Shown: positions 12,301-22,800, counted from the stretch's first letter. The stretch: DNA of 64,000 nucleotides from Helicoverpa zea (GCF_022581195.2 NC_061463.1:5270001-5334000); one strand, 5' to 3'. The notes: generated from the letters alone by a model not told the origin. Numbers and translations are program-made.

Positions 12301-12445
12301 TGTGAGCGAAACTGAAACGGGTACCCAGATGTCGGCAGCGCAGTCCCATGCATCGGCAGCTGACAGCGCCGCCACTGCTCCTGTAAATCAACCCTATGTT
12401 ACGAGAAGCGGAAGATTGGTGAAGAGAAACGTACGCTTCTCTTGA
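9305..12445 (+). CDS. pol: Pol polyprotein: protease, reverse transcriptase, RNase H, integrase
   Basis: Pol copies the element's RNA and inserts the DNA. The -1 frame opens at 9299; the first Met at 9305 is probably not a real start, because expression should come by frameshift from gag. Residues below count from that Met. Protease: D43-T-G and ILGADFL (105-111). RT: SPWASPL (223-229), first catalytic D279 in SKLDLK, and D341-D342 in an FIDD box. RNase H: D493, E534, D559. Integrase: zinc finger H683-x3-H687-x29-C717-x2-C720, catalytic D748, D807, E843 (35-residue spacing between the last two) and a GPY module at 966-968. The tail is Ser/Ala/Thr-rich. All catalytic residues are present. The RT has unusual local residues (AYYWIPI, FIDD, FGLRNGSQTF). 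The TGA stop overlaps the polypurine tract. Confidence 0.96.
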   Translation: MLQKEEAVGKLKLTPTVADVGVPYPSNRLCVHDRNTHERFLVDTGADISVLAANHKDKKTPSTYSLYAANNTPIKTYGQKTIRLNFGLRRDFLWSFIVADVKTSILGADFLRHFKLLVDLDKKKLVDKVTLLAIDALEVSTSTESVHIVSSNQLYYDILKQYPDVLRPMSLKQPPKHDVVHHIETTGPPLYARPRPLPPDKYKAAKEEFDRMLEMGICKPSKSPWASPLHVVKKKDGKLRVCGDYRRLNSVTQPDRYPIPRIQDFTYQLHNKNIFSKLDLKMAYYWIPIAKDDAQKTAITTPFGLFEFNCMTFGLRNGSQTFQRFMHEVLRGISGCFCFIDDILLCEENETKHKLLLHQVLQRLDKYGLTLNIEKCEFGKETIDFLGYEVSATGIKPTAERVKTISTYPKPTTVLQLRRFLGMINFYRDCLPRQAELQSELNKYLHNKKRNDNTPIEWTTEAEQAFEKCRRSITEATILSHPVHGSALAIMTDASDYSLGAVLQQKVNKVWKPLAFYSKAMSETQRRYSVYDRELLAMYTAVKHFRRLIEGCDVEIYTDHKPLTYALTKKASSSDTPRRERQLHFISQFCSSIKYIEGEQNTVADALSRLEEINCPTSIDYNQLSIDQQQDQELKLLKKQSNLIFKEVSVPGCNRPITCEFSTSIPRPYLPERHRYAAFKAVHELCHPGVRSTRQLMARKLFWPSMNKEVARWTRACINCQRAKIHRHVITPLVPFPPSKRFEHIHIDIVGPLRLSNEYRYCVTIIDRCTKWPEAIPVRDITADVIAQVLYETWIVRFGCPLRITTDQGRQFESALFNALMKKMGINRIRTTAYHPQSNGQVERWHRTMKAALMARGATTTWTEELPTVLLGLRTALRQDNNLSPALMTYGTTLRIPSDFLEPQSASINDAELVRRLARTMSSLAPAPQRAQSADKPFVYKDLSTCTHVFVRNDATRAPLTPPYDGPYEVLKRDGKYYKIQLPLRTAVVALDRLKPAYVVSETETGTQMSAAQSHASAADSAATAPVNQPYVTRSGRLVKRNVRFS
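9329..9335 (+). promoter_or_regulatory. Candidate -1 ribosomal frameshift site
   Basis: The gag and pol frames overlap only between 9299 and 9338, and pol is in the -1 frame. The best slippery candidate is G GAA AAC, directly before the gag stop TAA (9336-9338). The A-site codon AAC re-pairs well as AAA, but GAA to GGA leaves a mismatch, so this is not a canonical XXXYYYZ heptamer. No other heptamer in the 40-base overlap fits better by eye. Confidence 0.45.
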
Positions 12446-12452
12446 GGGGGAG
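12444..12452 (+). other. Polypurine tract (plus-strand primer)
   Basis: GAGGGGGAG begins inside the pol stop codon TGA (12443-12445) and ends three bases before the shared LTR sequence starts at 12456. It is the expected primer for plus-strand DNA synthesis. Confidence 0.85.
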
Positions 12453-12455
12453 TGA

Positions 12456-12755
12456 TATGGGAATCATACACAATCGCACGAGGTGTCCGCATAGCGGCGC
12501 ACGGTGCACTGATGATGCGCACCGGCGCACCGACATATTAATAGTGTGCGAGCAGACGGCGCTATACGTTGCGCACACGCCAGAGCAAGATGGGTGCAGT
12601 TCACTCATTGGTCAGTTGCATTTTCGACGTGGGTGTCAGCCTTGCTACTGCTTGTGTATGTCAGAAATGCACTTAAGATAGGATTTTAGTCAATAAAAGA
12701 GTTATCCTCAAAATACCGTGGCTTTAATTTCTGCACCTTACTCGCTAATCCAACA
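12456..12755 (+). repeat. 3' LTR (300 bp)
   Basis: A copy of 8109-8408 with no difference that I can see. Its AATAAA signal at 12692-12697 should direct polyadenylation of the genomic RNA. It is preceded by TGA after the polypurine tract, which is missing from the left end of the element. Confidence 0.95.
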
Positions 12756-12759
12756 TGCG
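12756..12759. repeat. Right target-site duplication (TGCG)
   Basis: Repeats the TGCG at 8105-8108, so the host sequence before insertion can be read as continuous across this point. Confidence 0.85.
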
Positions 12760-12920
12760 TCCGCACAGCCGAGCGAGTGACGTTGAGTGACGCGGCCGGC
12801 CGCGAGCCTGCCGCTTAATAAGGTAAATGAGATGCGGAGCCTGCTCGAGCGCACAGCCCCGGCTTAAATTAGCGCCGACTCGCGACTCGCGCGCTCGCCT
12901 AACAAACGCCTTGTTACCTA
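12760..12920. promoter_or_regulatory. GC-rich islet split by the retrotransposon
   Basis: CpG-rich sequence with CGGCCGGCCG and GTGACG motifs continues from the GC-rich flank left of the element (about 8040-8104). The insertion has therefore interrupted what was a single islet. Its function is unknown. Confidence 0.3.
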
Positions 12921-15289
12921 AGGGATTTATCCTAAACGAGCGGATTTTCTACCAAGATCTCGCGTTCAGGCATCGAATTTAGCGAATCCGTCGAGGAAAA
13001 CGTTCCCGTAACGGTCGAGTGCGGTGTAGCCATTTGCACAAAAAATACAATCGGATACGGATCGTGTGCAATTGTGTAGAAGAGCTTTAATGACGGTTTA
13101 AATATATTTATTCTTAAAATAGTAGTAAGTAGTTGTATCTATGGTATTTTAAATAAAAACGTTGGTAGGAAGTAGCAATACCATCATTACAAGGACTGGC
13201 ATCTTCATCTGCATTAGAATAGACTGCGGCGTAACAAAAATAATGCATTAGAAAGAACTAGTCGAGTCGTTTTAATCGACAAAAACGCGGTCAGTTACAT
13301 TTTTTCCCCAATTAAAAACAGCTCGATGGTAGTTTTTTGGGCTTTTTATTAGTTTTTGGTCAGGCACGGTTTTTACCCGGGGCACGGGTCAAACGAGCTG
13401 AGACAAAGCGCGGCGTGGATGCGCGCGCGTCGTGCCGGGCGTTTGGTTCCGCGTGCCGGCCGACCATTCAGCGCTAATCGCTTCATTCACCGGCGAGTGA
13501 GCGCTTTTTCCTCGTGGCCGATCGGTCATGCATTCCGAACGCGGACACTGCTGACTGTGCCCGATATCGGTTGATGTGGCAAATTAGCGCGTGCGTAGCC
13601 TCGCACTGCTCTTAATGCAAATAGGCTCACTAAAAAACCAGTCACTGCTTATAACATTTTTTTAAATCCTGATCCAAAAGTACAGAATAAAAGCTTAAAT
13701 TACTGCATTAAGTGAGAACATATGTTAGGTATCCATAATTTATAAGCTTACCTACTAGTTTACTTCTGAAAACGACGAGGCCTCATAAGAAAATCTCCTC
13801 TAATCAAATGAGACCTCATAAGAAGCCCTCGACTTTTTGACTGTCTTATATCCAACACCCCCGAACCCATCATCTGAAGGGTGTTCACCAGTGGTATTGT
13901 CTGAAGGTCACATTTATCAGGAAGCTTATATTTGCAGTACAATGTCACAACAGGCGTCGTTCTGTAGGAATCGGACGCAGACCACTCTGGCTGTTTGTTT
14001 ACCATTAGGAATGTGGTGTTCGTGCTGCGTGCGATTGAATGTGGTGCGAGAATTCATTAAAGCTCGTATTTATTAGAGACTGAAGATTTTTAAAACTATT
14101 TTTGTTAGGAGCCTTTAACGTCACGTCGTTTATGTTGATTTGGATACCTCTCTATCAGCTTTGCAATTTTGAATTCGCATTAATTAGAGACCCTTCTAAA
14201 ACTTTTCTTATTGTTAAGGATCTTTAAAACTTAACTGTCTTAGTTAATCTTTAACGCCATCAACATATTTTTAGCTGTAATTGGAGGTAATAGACATTCA
14301 CACCAATTAAGAGATAGTAACTGTTAGTTTGAATTCTTATTCTCAAAAGCAAAGGCACTTGTCTATATGCCGTATATTAGACGTGTGTCTATTTAATGAA
14401 AGTATTATTCAACTGAAATATACACAGTTAAGTATACAGCGTGACATTTATCTGCCCACGATCTGAATATTGTGATGTCGTAACTTTATTTTTAAGCACA
14501 CTTCCCTAAATGTCACATGAATGACGAAGACGCAATCTTTTACGCAAGCACATAAAATATGGAAATTCCTTGTTTATATTTTCTTGATCTAATTTTCTTC
14601 ATTCAAAGGGCGCACCATGTTGTGTCGATCGCTGCTCGCTAGTCAGCCGCTAAGCTACCGTGAAATAAGAACCGGCCAACAATGAGTCACCGAGTTACGT
14701 ATGACTCTTAAATAATCGCTTGTTTTTCACACAACACAAACTAAAATATTTCTGTGAAAGCTTTTAAGGCTATTTTGAGGGGCAACAGAATTATTATGCT
14801 TCATAAAAATTGCTACTCATTATGGAATGATATTTGATGGCAAAGAATGTTGCCAATAAAGGGATAAGAATATAACTTATCTCGTTGGTGGTTTGCTGTG
14901 CATGGGTTATAGGGTTCTAATAACTTTCATAAATCAACCCGGAATCGAATGGAAATCGGTGGTGATACACTCGTGCCTCGGAGAGCACGTAAATTTCGGT
15001 ATTGACCTCTCTAAGGTCGTAGGAAACAAAGAGTCCACCTGCGTCAGCGCATTTCACTCATTCATTTCATGATTTGCGAATTATAGACCTCAATAAAGAT
15101 TAGTATGTTAGCTATCATTAGTTTTTAAGAGCTGAGGAAACCAACCAAACCAAACCTCAAAATCCACAAAGTTCTATAAGTAGATTCTTTACCTTAATCT
15201 GAGTATGCACAACAGAGTATCTGAAGCCTGCACATGGCGGTAATTAAATCCTGTGAGGCGGTGTTACGTACAAGTTGTTCTATGATCGT

Positions 15290-15620
15290 GCACCCCGTAG
15301 GTGGTGGCGCGCTGGACGTGACGGGGTCACGCATCGGACGGACAGATACGTGTGCGCACGCGTGATTAGTGCGCGCAGCAGCCGCTGTAACCCAAGCCGT
15401 GCGCATACGCGCCGCGCCCGCGCCATAACATAATTAAAAATGATTTAAGGCATTCGCTCCGGCTGCTTTGTTTCGCGCATTATGTTTCACTTGTTCGCGT
15501 CGCAGTCGCGCTCGCACCTCCATTTTTAACGCGCCCGCTCTTAATTCTGTCACAGTTTTTATAACCCTTTTGTATTTATTAATTCCCTTTCGGCTCCGGT
15601 AGCTCTACGCTTCTCGGAAA
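15290..15620. promoter_or_regulatory. CpG-rich islet with TAATTAA cores
   Basis: CG-dense blocks (about 15296-15430 and 15455-15540) are joined by CATAATTAAAAATGATTTAAG and followed by ATTAATTCCC. The mixture matches the islets at 6900-7190 and 19730-19870. No coding frame is credible. Confidence 0.25.
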
Positions 15621-18600
15621 ACGATTTTGACGTGACATTTCTTTGGGTCGCGCCGTGTCCCTGTGTTAATGAAGCGTCCGATTTCGGCGCCGCCAAAAAA
15701 AAACAATCATATTTTGTGTAATCAAAGCGAGGTCACATTCTATTCCAAAAAACCTTTAATTAGCACTTCTCGAAAGTATTCCTTGTTAATTTTATTGTTG
15801 GGCACAAATGGTGTGGGTCCCGTCATAATTAATTGTTTACCGATATCAATATTGTTATGTATTCATCGTATCAAAGTTTAGGGAATTCGTTTTGCCTGTT
15901 AGCCATAATAATATCTACGTTTAGGAACGTTCACTAAAAGGTATAAAACGGTGGTAAAACTGGCAAACAATGGCGAGTCACGTCAGCGACAATACAGTTG
16001 CAGGGTTAAAAGTACATATTTAAAATGATTAAGTTCGACTTGTTGACGCGTCGCGGCTGGTTATCGAATTTCGGAAATCGAGCAACCGTGTCCTGGCCGC
16101 TACCAAATAATTTTTCATGGTTTATTCATTGTTGACTCTGGAGTCGAGATTTCATGTAATTACCAGGACTCATTATTTTATTCCAGTACCTAAGTACCTA
16201 CTCAATTTCAGAATACTCAAAATGTTTTAAAGATAATAATTACGTTGAGATTTAAAAAAGATAATTATCACCGTCATTCATTATATCCATTCCAAAGCCA
16301 GGACAACAAGGCAACATTCCGTGGTCAGAAAATGAAGTGTTGTTAGAAATCGACCATTGACAATAACGTTTTGTCAATTGCTAAGTACAAACCTAAGGTG
16401 CAAGAGTAGGGGACACCAATTTTTTATTTTCTATGAGGTATTAAAAGCAGAGTGAGTCCAATCTGTTTTTCCAATGTTGTTAAACTGGCGAGCAATAACA
16501 AGTAAGTAGCGTGTGTTGTGTCGTGTTTGCGGTCGGCTCTCGGGCAGCAGCGGCCGTCGCGCGATCCATCATCACGACAATCTATCACCAAGTGTGCCCA
16601 GCTACACACGACACGCATGTTTTACACATTATACCTAACACATCTACATATACGTGCGTGTGGGTGTCCATATTCTGACTTTAAGTGCGCAGTAGGTAGC
16701 CATAAAAACGTTCAGCGATATACGATCTATACGATCATAAACCAAAGCGACAGGTTTTCTATGGTAATTTGACACTGAGTATTTTCTATGCCAGGCTTAG
16801 GATCCGTCTAGTTTGGCTTCCCACTAAGTCTTAGAAGGAATGCAGTCTGAACTGGAACTAGTTTGTAATTAAAGCGACACGTGGTTCTGAATCACAAAAA
16901 TGATCCAGTTGAATGTCATCGTCATGGTTTCACAGTGTTTTATTTTGTTCTCGCGAATGCAACATAGTAGGTAGAGGTGGCTATCTCGTGGTCCATCTGT
17001 GTTAATTAGTTTTTTGTCGGCAGCGGCGGGGCGGGCCGGCCGACGCCATCAAATTACGATGAGTCGGCCTTTCGGCTACCGGCGCCGCGGCCAACAATAA
17101 TTATACACTCGTTACTACCGTGCTGCGCCCGCGCACACACTCCTCACTGTGCTCTCAATAAATGAAAACAGAGAAATTGTTTTCAAAACAAATGAATGAA
17201 CACATTTTATTGATTCAAACTCTACATACTATGTAGAGTCGTTAGCTGTTCAATGAATGCAGTTTCTGTTAATCAGAATCGTACGAGTCGAATGAAGACT
17301 TTTGTTAGATAACAATCTTAACGATTCGTAGATATCTGGGATCATATTGGATATTTTCTAAACGGCCATATATCGTATGCGCACTGATAGGGAAGGGCGC
17401 ACGCGCGAGTCGACCAGTGTCGACGATAAATTCCATCGATAAAATCGGCGGCGTCGACGGCGCGCCCGGTAATTTCTTAACGACAGCGTAACCCGGTGGC
17501 GACGCGTGCGCGTACATTTTATTTCTCTCGCATCAAGAAGCCGACTCCGAAATAATCGCTCACCACTCAACTTAGATGGTAATCAAGGCGACTATTAACG
17601 ATCATCTTAATGTAACATTTTGGGCAACGAGTTAGAAAGGTTCCGTCCGAGAGCAGTTACATGTGGGTCTCGTGTGTTGAGTCATTTTCAATGATCACGA
17701 TTTGGATAATTTATCTTTAAAACTAATAAAAGTTCGCGTTCGACAATACATAGCGCTCGTATAATTTATGGTCGATATAGCGAGTTGAATTAGTTTGCGC
17801 GAAGATGAGTGAGGTTGTTTTCTTCTTAGAAGTGGTCAGTTGTCGGGGCATTGTGTTTTTAATTGAATATAGAGGTGGCGAGGCGGCTACCGGCTACATT
17901 GTTGATGCTATTCACACTGCTCGAGAGCGCTTTCTACTAATTACCGCCGTACACTTGACGTCGCAGGGCTGTCACTTCACAATAAGCAACAAGAGCTTGT
18001 TTACAGAAAGCAGAAACCAATATCTCCCTTGACGAAGCCTTCACTGATAAGAGAGAGTAGATAGGCAATGGTTCCCGTAGATATGCAGATACTGTAGCTT
18101 TGCAGGACTGAATTATTTATTGATCGAGCAATTCTAATACTGAATGAATATGTTAAATAAGATGACAGACAAATATACCTAATGTCCAATTTATTATCGT
18201 GAGACACAACTTTTATTGACGAGACATTCCTTCAGGTCCAGAACTTAATTGGCAGACCTTGGTACAGCCCTAAACGGCATAGCAGCAGTAGGTACGTGCT
18301 GCTCTGTTACATTACCTTTAATTAAAAACCTTCAGAGGCCATCTCTAGATTAGTCAGAGTCACAAAAAGGGTTACGAGGGATCAGGCGAAACACCTTCGT
18401 GATTCGTCACGAATCAAATTTATTTTATTTTCTTAGAACCCTTTGTTGAAGTTAACCGAATTTGTTGTTCAATAAAAAGTGGCTAATTAAGAAATGTTCG
18501 AGCTGCTGTTAGAGATTTGTGGTCCTTTTGTTCTGGATTCTAAGTTATACGATTTGTTAGGTCCACCGTTCGAGTTTGTGTCGGATAAGGTTTATGTGGC

Positions 18601-18820
18601 CTTTGGAACGATTGATAGCCGGATTTATGTATCGATAGTGATTTGATAGCTGACTATGTAGCGTATATTTCTAAGGTTTAGCTCTTTCAGGTAATTACAG
18701 ACACATGTCATTTGTTTTATTAATGGGAAATATCTTTATTTGGCACCTATTGTTATTTAGTTTATTATTAAACACTAACTTCTAGTAGACTATCGAGTGC
18801 TAATATGTATAACTTAACAG

Positions 18821-19015
18821 TCCGGATTGCGTATAAAGCTGTATACACACTTGACATCGGGCATGAGACCGGTGGTCGCGTCTCGTTGGCTGCTTAGCGC
18901 AACGATAATGGCGGCCATTACGCGTCATTCCCAGCATTCCCGCGTCGCGTACATACACAATAACAACGTTGCGTATTGACGACAAAACGCCGCTGTATTG
19001 AACCCGGCCTAAGGG
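18821..19015. repeat. Possible MITE or other dispersed element
   Basis: A GC-rich block begins near CAGTCCGGATTGCG and ends at TTGAACCCGGCCTAAGG, between AT-rich flanks. Its ends share only short CCGG-containing similarity when one is inverted. The phrasing resembles short non-autonomous elements I associate with lepidopteran genomes, but I cannot identify a family, and no target duplication is clear. Confidence 0.25.
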
Positions 19016-19729
19016 TCAAACAATACAATGAATGCTGTGATATTTATAACAGTTACTTTCACTAACAAGCCGTTGGTAGTTGGGTAAGACTTGCATTTCA
19101 CAGTGTCAGATATTTGAGGATACATACAGACATTGAATATTTGTGATCTAATTACGATTTCATGAAAAACAGCCCATGAGTTACCGTATCTAGTAAGAGA
19201 TTTTTAAAAGGCACAAGATACTCGTGAGATTGTGTTGAGTACAGGAAATAAATATAAAGAGGCTGTTATGACGAGGTACAAGTAAGCCGGTTGATCGCAG
19301 CGGTTACATCTTTATTCAACAAGGCAGCTAGGGACGCGAGACTCGGGGGCGCGCAATGAGAGTCGCGGCATAATTGCGCGGCCGCAGCCTAATGTGCGGT
19401 GTCGCGGAATGTAGCACTTTCCATGTTAACGAGCGTGTATACCGCCCCATCACGCATCCCACTGCTCCACACCTCGCCACAACGTCCGCCGTTTTATTCC
19501 TCACACAAGTAACACCTATTTGTGGTAATCCTCATCCTATTTTACTACTAAATTTATGATCACCAAGATTTATAGATCGGCTACTTAGTTAATAACGATG
19601 TGCCCATCCAATAAGGCAATCTAAAGAAATGAATAAACCACTGGATTTCTGGTACATCAACAGCGAGACGTACGCTTTCATTACGTACGGAAATAAATCA
19701 AAATAATACCAACGTAAAAGATAGCGAAT

Positions 19730-19870
19730 GGAAAATCATCCCTCCCTGCGCGCCCGCCGCCGCGTGATTTATGCCTGTAATTTTCCGGGCGGTTACGTAA
19801 GTAACTCGCGATTTTTCTCTCTGCACACACGTAATTAGATAATTTTCATGAATTTCTCGGACCGACGAAC
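19730..19870. promoter_or_regulatory. Islet with inverted CGCCCGGAAAA and TGATTTATG
   Basis: The third copy of the 11-mer CGCCCGGAAAA lies here on the minus strand (19781-19791). About 15 bases to its left is GTGATTTATGCC, a Hox/Exd or Abd-B-like site. CpG-rich sequence precedes it and AT-rich sequence follows. A regulatory role is inferred. Confidence 0.32.
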
Positions 19871-20048
19871 CCGGAAGGCTTTCTTTAATATATTATGTGA
19901 GCCAAAACAACCTTCCCTGAAGTTACACGTAGTAAGGATTGTGTACACGGAGCACGTTATATGTTTATGTTCTTTTTCCCATACGTAGCGCTGTAGAAAA
20001 GGTAAGTTACGCACAAAATTCCGCTTTGATATATCACTTTGGACTCAC

Positions 20049-20230
20049 TTTTTTTTTTTTTTTTATTTTATTAGGTTAGCCAACAATTGTTTACACATAA
20101 CATTACATTTAGAATTTACATATAAACATTTGTAAGTGTAACAATCACTTATAGGCTAACACCACATGCACTATAGGTAAACGGCTAATTACAAAAATTA
20201 TATATTAAATACAACTTTGAAAGATCTTTA
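20049..20230 (-). mobile_element. Probable retroposon 3' end with poly(A)
   Basis: Read on the minus strand, AT-rich sequence ends in CTAACCTAATAAAATAA followed by 16 A residues (T run at 20049-20064 on the plus strand). An AATAAA signal just before a pure A tail is the signature of a reverse-transcribed RNA end. No coding sequence is left and I could not find a target duplication, so the upstream boundary near 20230 is a guess. Confidence 0.4.
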
Positions 20231-20259
20231 TTTATAATAAGAGGATTAATAAAGCATAC

Positions 20260-20560
20260 AAGCTGTGAATTAATATGGTGGCGCAGACCGGTCGACCGCG
20301 CGCCCCGGCTCGTTCCCGTATTAATTTCTGTCACAGATTTAATTGCTCACCTCTGGCTTAAGCTTTTTAATAAATTCGAGGACAGACAACGAAACGCGAC
20401 GCAACCAAAAAATACACAACCGGGGCGCTCGACCAAAAAAAGGACGGATTTTAATTTATAAAAGACAGGACAAACGATTAATAATTTATTTGTATCCTCG
20501 GTTTCTTGCGCGAGAGGGTCGAGCGTTAAAAACAACCGTTAAAACCGGCGACTTTGTATA
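20260..20560. promoter_or_regulatory. CpG-rich islet
   Basis: GC-rich sequence with several ATTAATTT/TAATTTAT stretches and blocks such as GACCGGTCGACCGCGCGCC. It has open frames on both strands, but they are antisense to each other, have no family resemblance and no splice context. Confidence 0.2.
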
Positions 20561-22699
20561 GCTCGCGCTTAGCCCGAAATGCCAATTGCGGGTAGACACA
20601 AGTATACAGCGAGCCGGAATGTCGCTTTAAAAAACCTCGCAAATAAATAAATCGCGTCGCACGCACCGGCCGCGCAAAAAAACATCCACCATATTCGATT
20701 CTTTAATGTGATCTTTAAAAAAATAGAAGTAAGCGGAGGCTGCCTCCGATTGAAAATGAATGAGGGCGAGCGCGATAGTGGAAATTAGCATTGAGGTAGG
20801 ATTCAGGAGCGGCTTTTGTGCGATTATATCGAGGTGTATTCTTTGCGCTTTTTACGGCGGCGGCGCGCCCGGCGCGTCTTTTCAGTCCCTATTACGATCC
20901 TGTCGCCTTTTTGTTGCAGATAATTATTGTCACCCTAAGATATCACATCGATACCTAGCTATATGCTTTGAAATCGCAGACCAGAAGAAACGATTCAGCA
21001 TTCAATGCCGTCCGACCTACTCTCTATCTTCATCTACTGCTACAGCTTTATGTGCATTGGCTACACAAGAAATCGCTTTCATTAATTAGATATGTTTTAC
21101 TGACATAAAGTATTCCAGTCCATTTGAAATTGCAAACAGTTGATTCTTATTACAATAACATGATATGAAAATGGTAACAATAGTCCTCGCACAAACGCAC
21201 TCTACGTAAACAAGCCGAAAGCCGCAAACGTAGATTAGATCACTGGTGACGTTGGCGCGGTCAGTGCGATCCATAAATTAGCGATTACGCATATATCCAA
21301 TAATAAAGGCAACAATGGGATTGAATGCAGATGAGCGGGGCGAGCGAGGCGGGAACGGAGCCCGCCGATCGACATTTGTATGCGCTATCTAAGCGCACAA
21401 TTGGATGCCGGCGCGACTCTTCGCGCTAATGGTACACTATCGAGCGATCGCACACCGCCGCTTGAAAAGTGGAGACCGCCGCGGAATACGGACCACACGC
21501 CCGTTTAGTGGCCACAATAAATAAATAAACAATCCCAATGATCAGCGACTGGAAAAACAATTGTTGTTTTCCGCACAACTCGTCGGACGCAACTGGGGGA
21601 TGTGGGTTAATGGGTAACGATATCGCTATCGACTGTTTTCAAAAAGGTAATATTCATACCAATAAGAGTCATACTAAAGGTCGTTGTAAATCTCCTACAC
21701 AAAACAACTACCTATATTTTATTTTAAATATGCAACATACCTTTAATTTAATTGATTTCAATAAGACCCTGCCAATAAATATTCCACACTTATAACGTGT
21801 TTCATTGACACCTTATTAATATCGATCGAAACTTATAATCCAAACTTAATGTGTAATACAATCGAATCAATTTACCTGCAACGTAAAATATGAGATTGTA
21901 TAAGGAATCTCATTACAGTTTTTAAAAAACAAGCAATTAAGAAGAAATGTCAAAAAACTTAATAATATTTAATGGTGTCCGAAAAATAATTATATGGCAT
22001 TTTAGTATTATTAACCTGAACGATTTAAAAAGGTCGAGATAATTAACGTGTGCAATAACAATCATTTTAATGTTTAATATTAAGCCTTTATGGAGAAATT
22101 TGCATATTGTGGTGATTCTTTAACTTTATCGCGTTAATTCAAAAATAATTATTGTGTAAATATGTTTCGCGGAATTTCTTCGCATAATGTGATCAGATAC
22201 GTAGTGCCTTAGGAGCTTGTGAGTAAAACAAGGGGTAATTAAACGAAATAAAAATGATGTACTGGAAAATGTGAAAGTTAACCTTGAGGAAAGTTTAAAA
22301 AAAAAAAACGAATTTTAAAATTCCAATCTATTATTTCTCATTAGGTAATATGAAAATATGAAAATCATGAAGGTCGACGTGATCATGCAATGTTCTAGAA
22401 GACCTGTGACCTCATTGTGAATTAGGCGACGTCTATTGACGTCTTCAGTTGACACATATCTAATGCCACATCATTTATCAAAGTCGCTTCGGTCTGCAAG
22501 GAAATTACATATTGCCAAATGCCATTTCTGTATGTATTTGGGGGTCATGTTATAACTCTCTTATCCTTAATTTTTTTATCTATTTGTTGATTAAAATTTT
22601 CTAATTTAGTGTAATTTCTTAAAATAAGACTTCTTTATGAGTCAGAAGATAAGCCAAAAAAAAAGCTTTGGCAAAAAAAACCATCATCATTGGAAATCT

Positions 22700-22800
22700 G
22701 TTTGATCACTAATTGTTACAGCCTTTTTATCGTCCCACTGCTGGGCACAGGCCTCCTCTCACAGGGAGAAGGATTGAGCATTAATCAAGTTTGATCACTA
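22700..22800. mobile_element. Short retroposon fragment with 12-bp target duplications
   Basis: GTTTGATCACTA occurs at 22700-22711 and again at 22789-22800, flanking a 77-bp insert. The insert contains a segment (22715-22740) that recurs exactly, in inverse orientation, at 40006-40031. A 12-bp direct duplication fits target-primed insertion, so this is probably a strongly truncated LINE or SINE copy. The orientation is not certain because no tail is obvious. Confidence 0.7.

Larger units (their letters stand above)
8109..12755 (+). mobile_element. Complete Ty3/Gypsy LTR retrotransposon, CsRn1-like clade
   Basis: A 4,647-bp element with identical-looking 300-bp LTRs, an 18-nt match to the 3' end of tRNA-Trp, gag and pol in overlapping frames, a polypurine tract, and a TGCG duplication on both sides. 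Domain order in pol is protease, RT, RNase H, integrase, which is Ty3/Gypsy order. The CHCC box in Gag, in place of CCHC knuckles, together with a tRNA-Trp primer site is typical of the CsRn1 clade (Kabuki of Bombyx belongs there). There is no env: the polypurine tract directly abuts the pol stop. No stop codon or frameshift interrupts either frame except the expected gag/pol junction. Identical LTRs imply a very recent insertion, and the copy may still be mobile. Confidence 0.96.

Noticed and set aside
13760..14076. Overlapping open frames on both strands
   Set aside because: No start context, splice sites or recognisable domain; the two strands are equally open, which points to chance.
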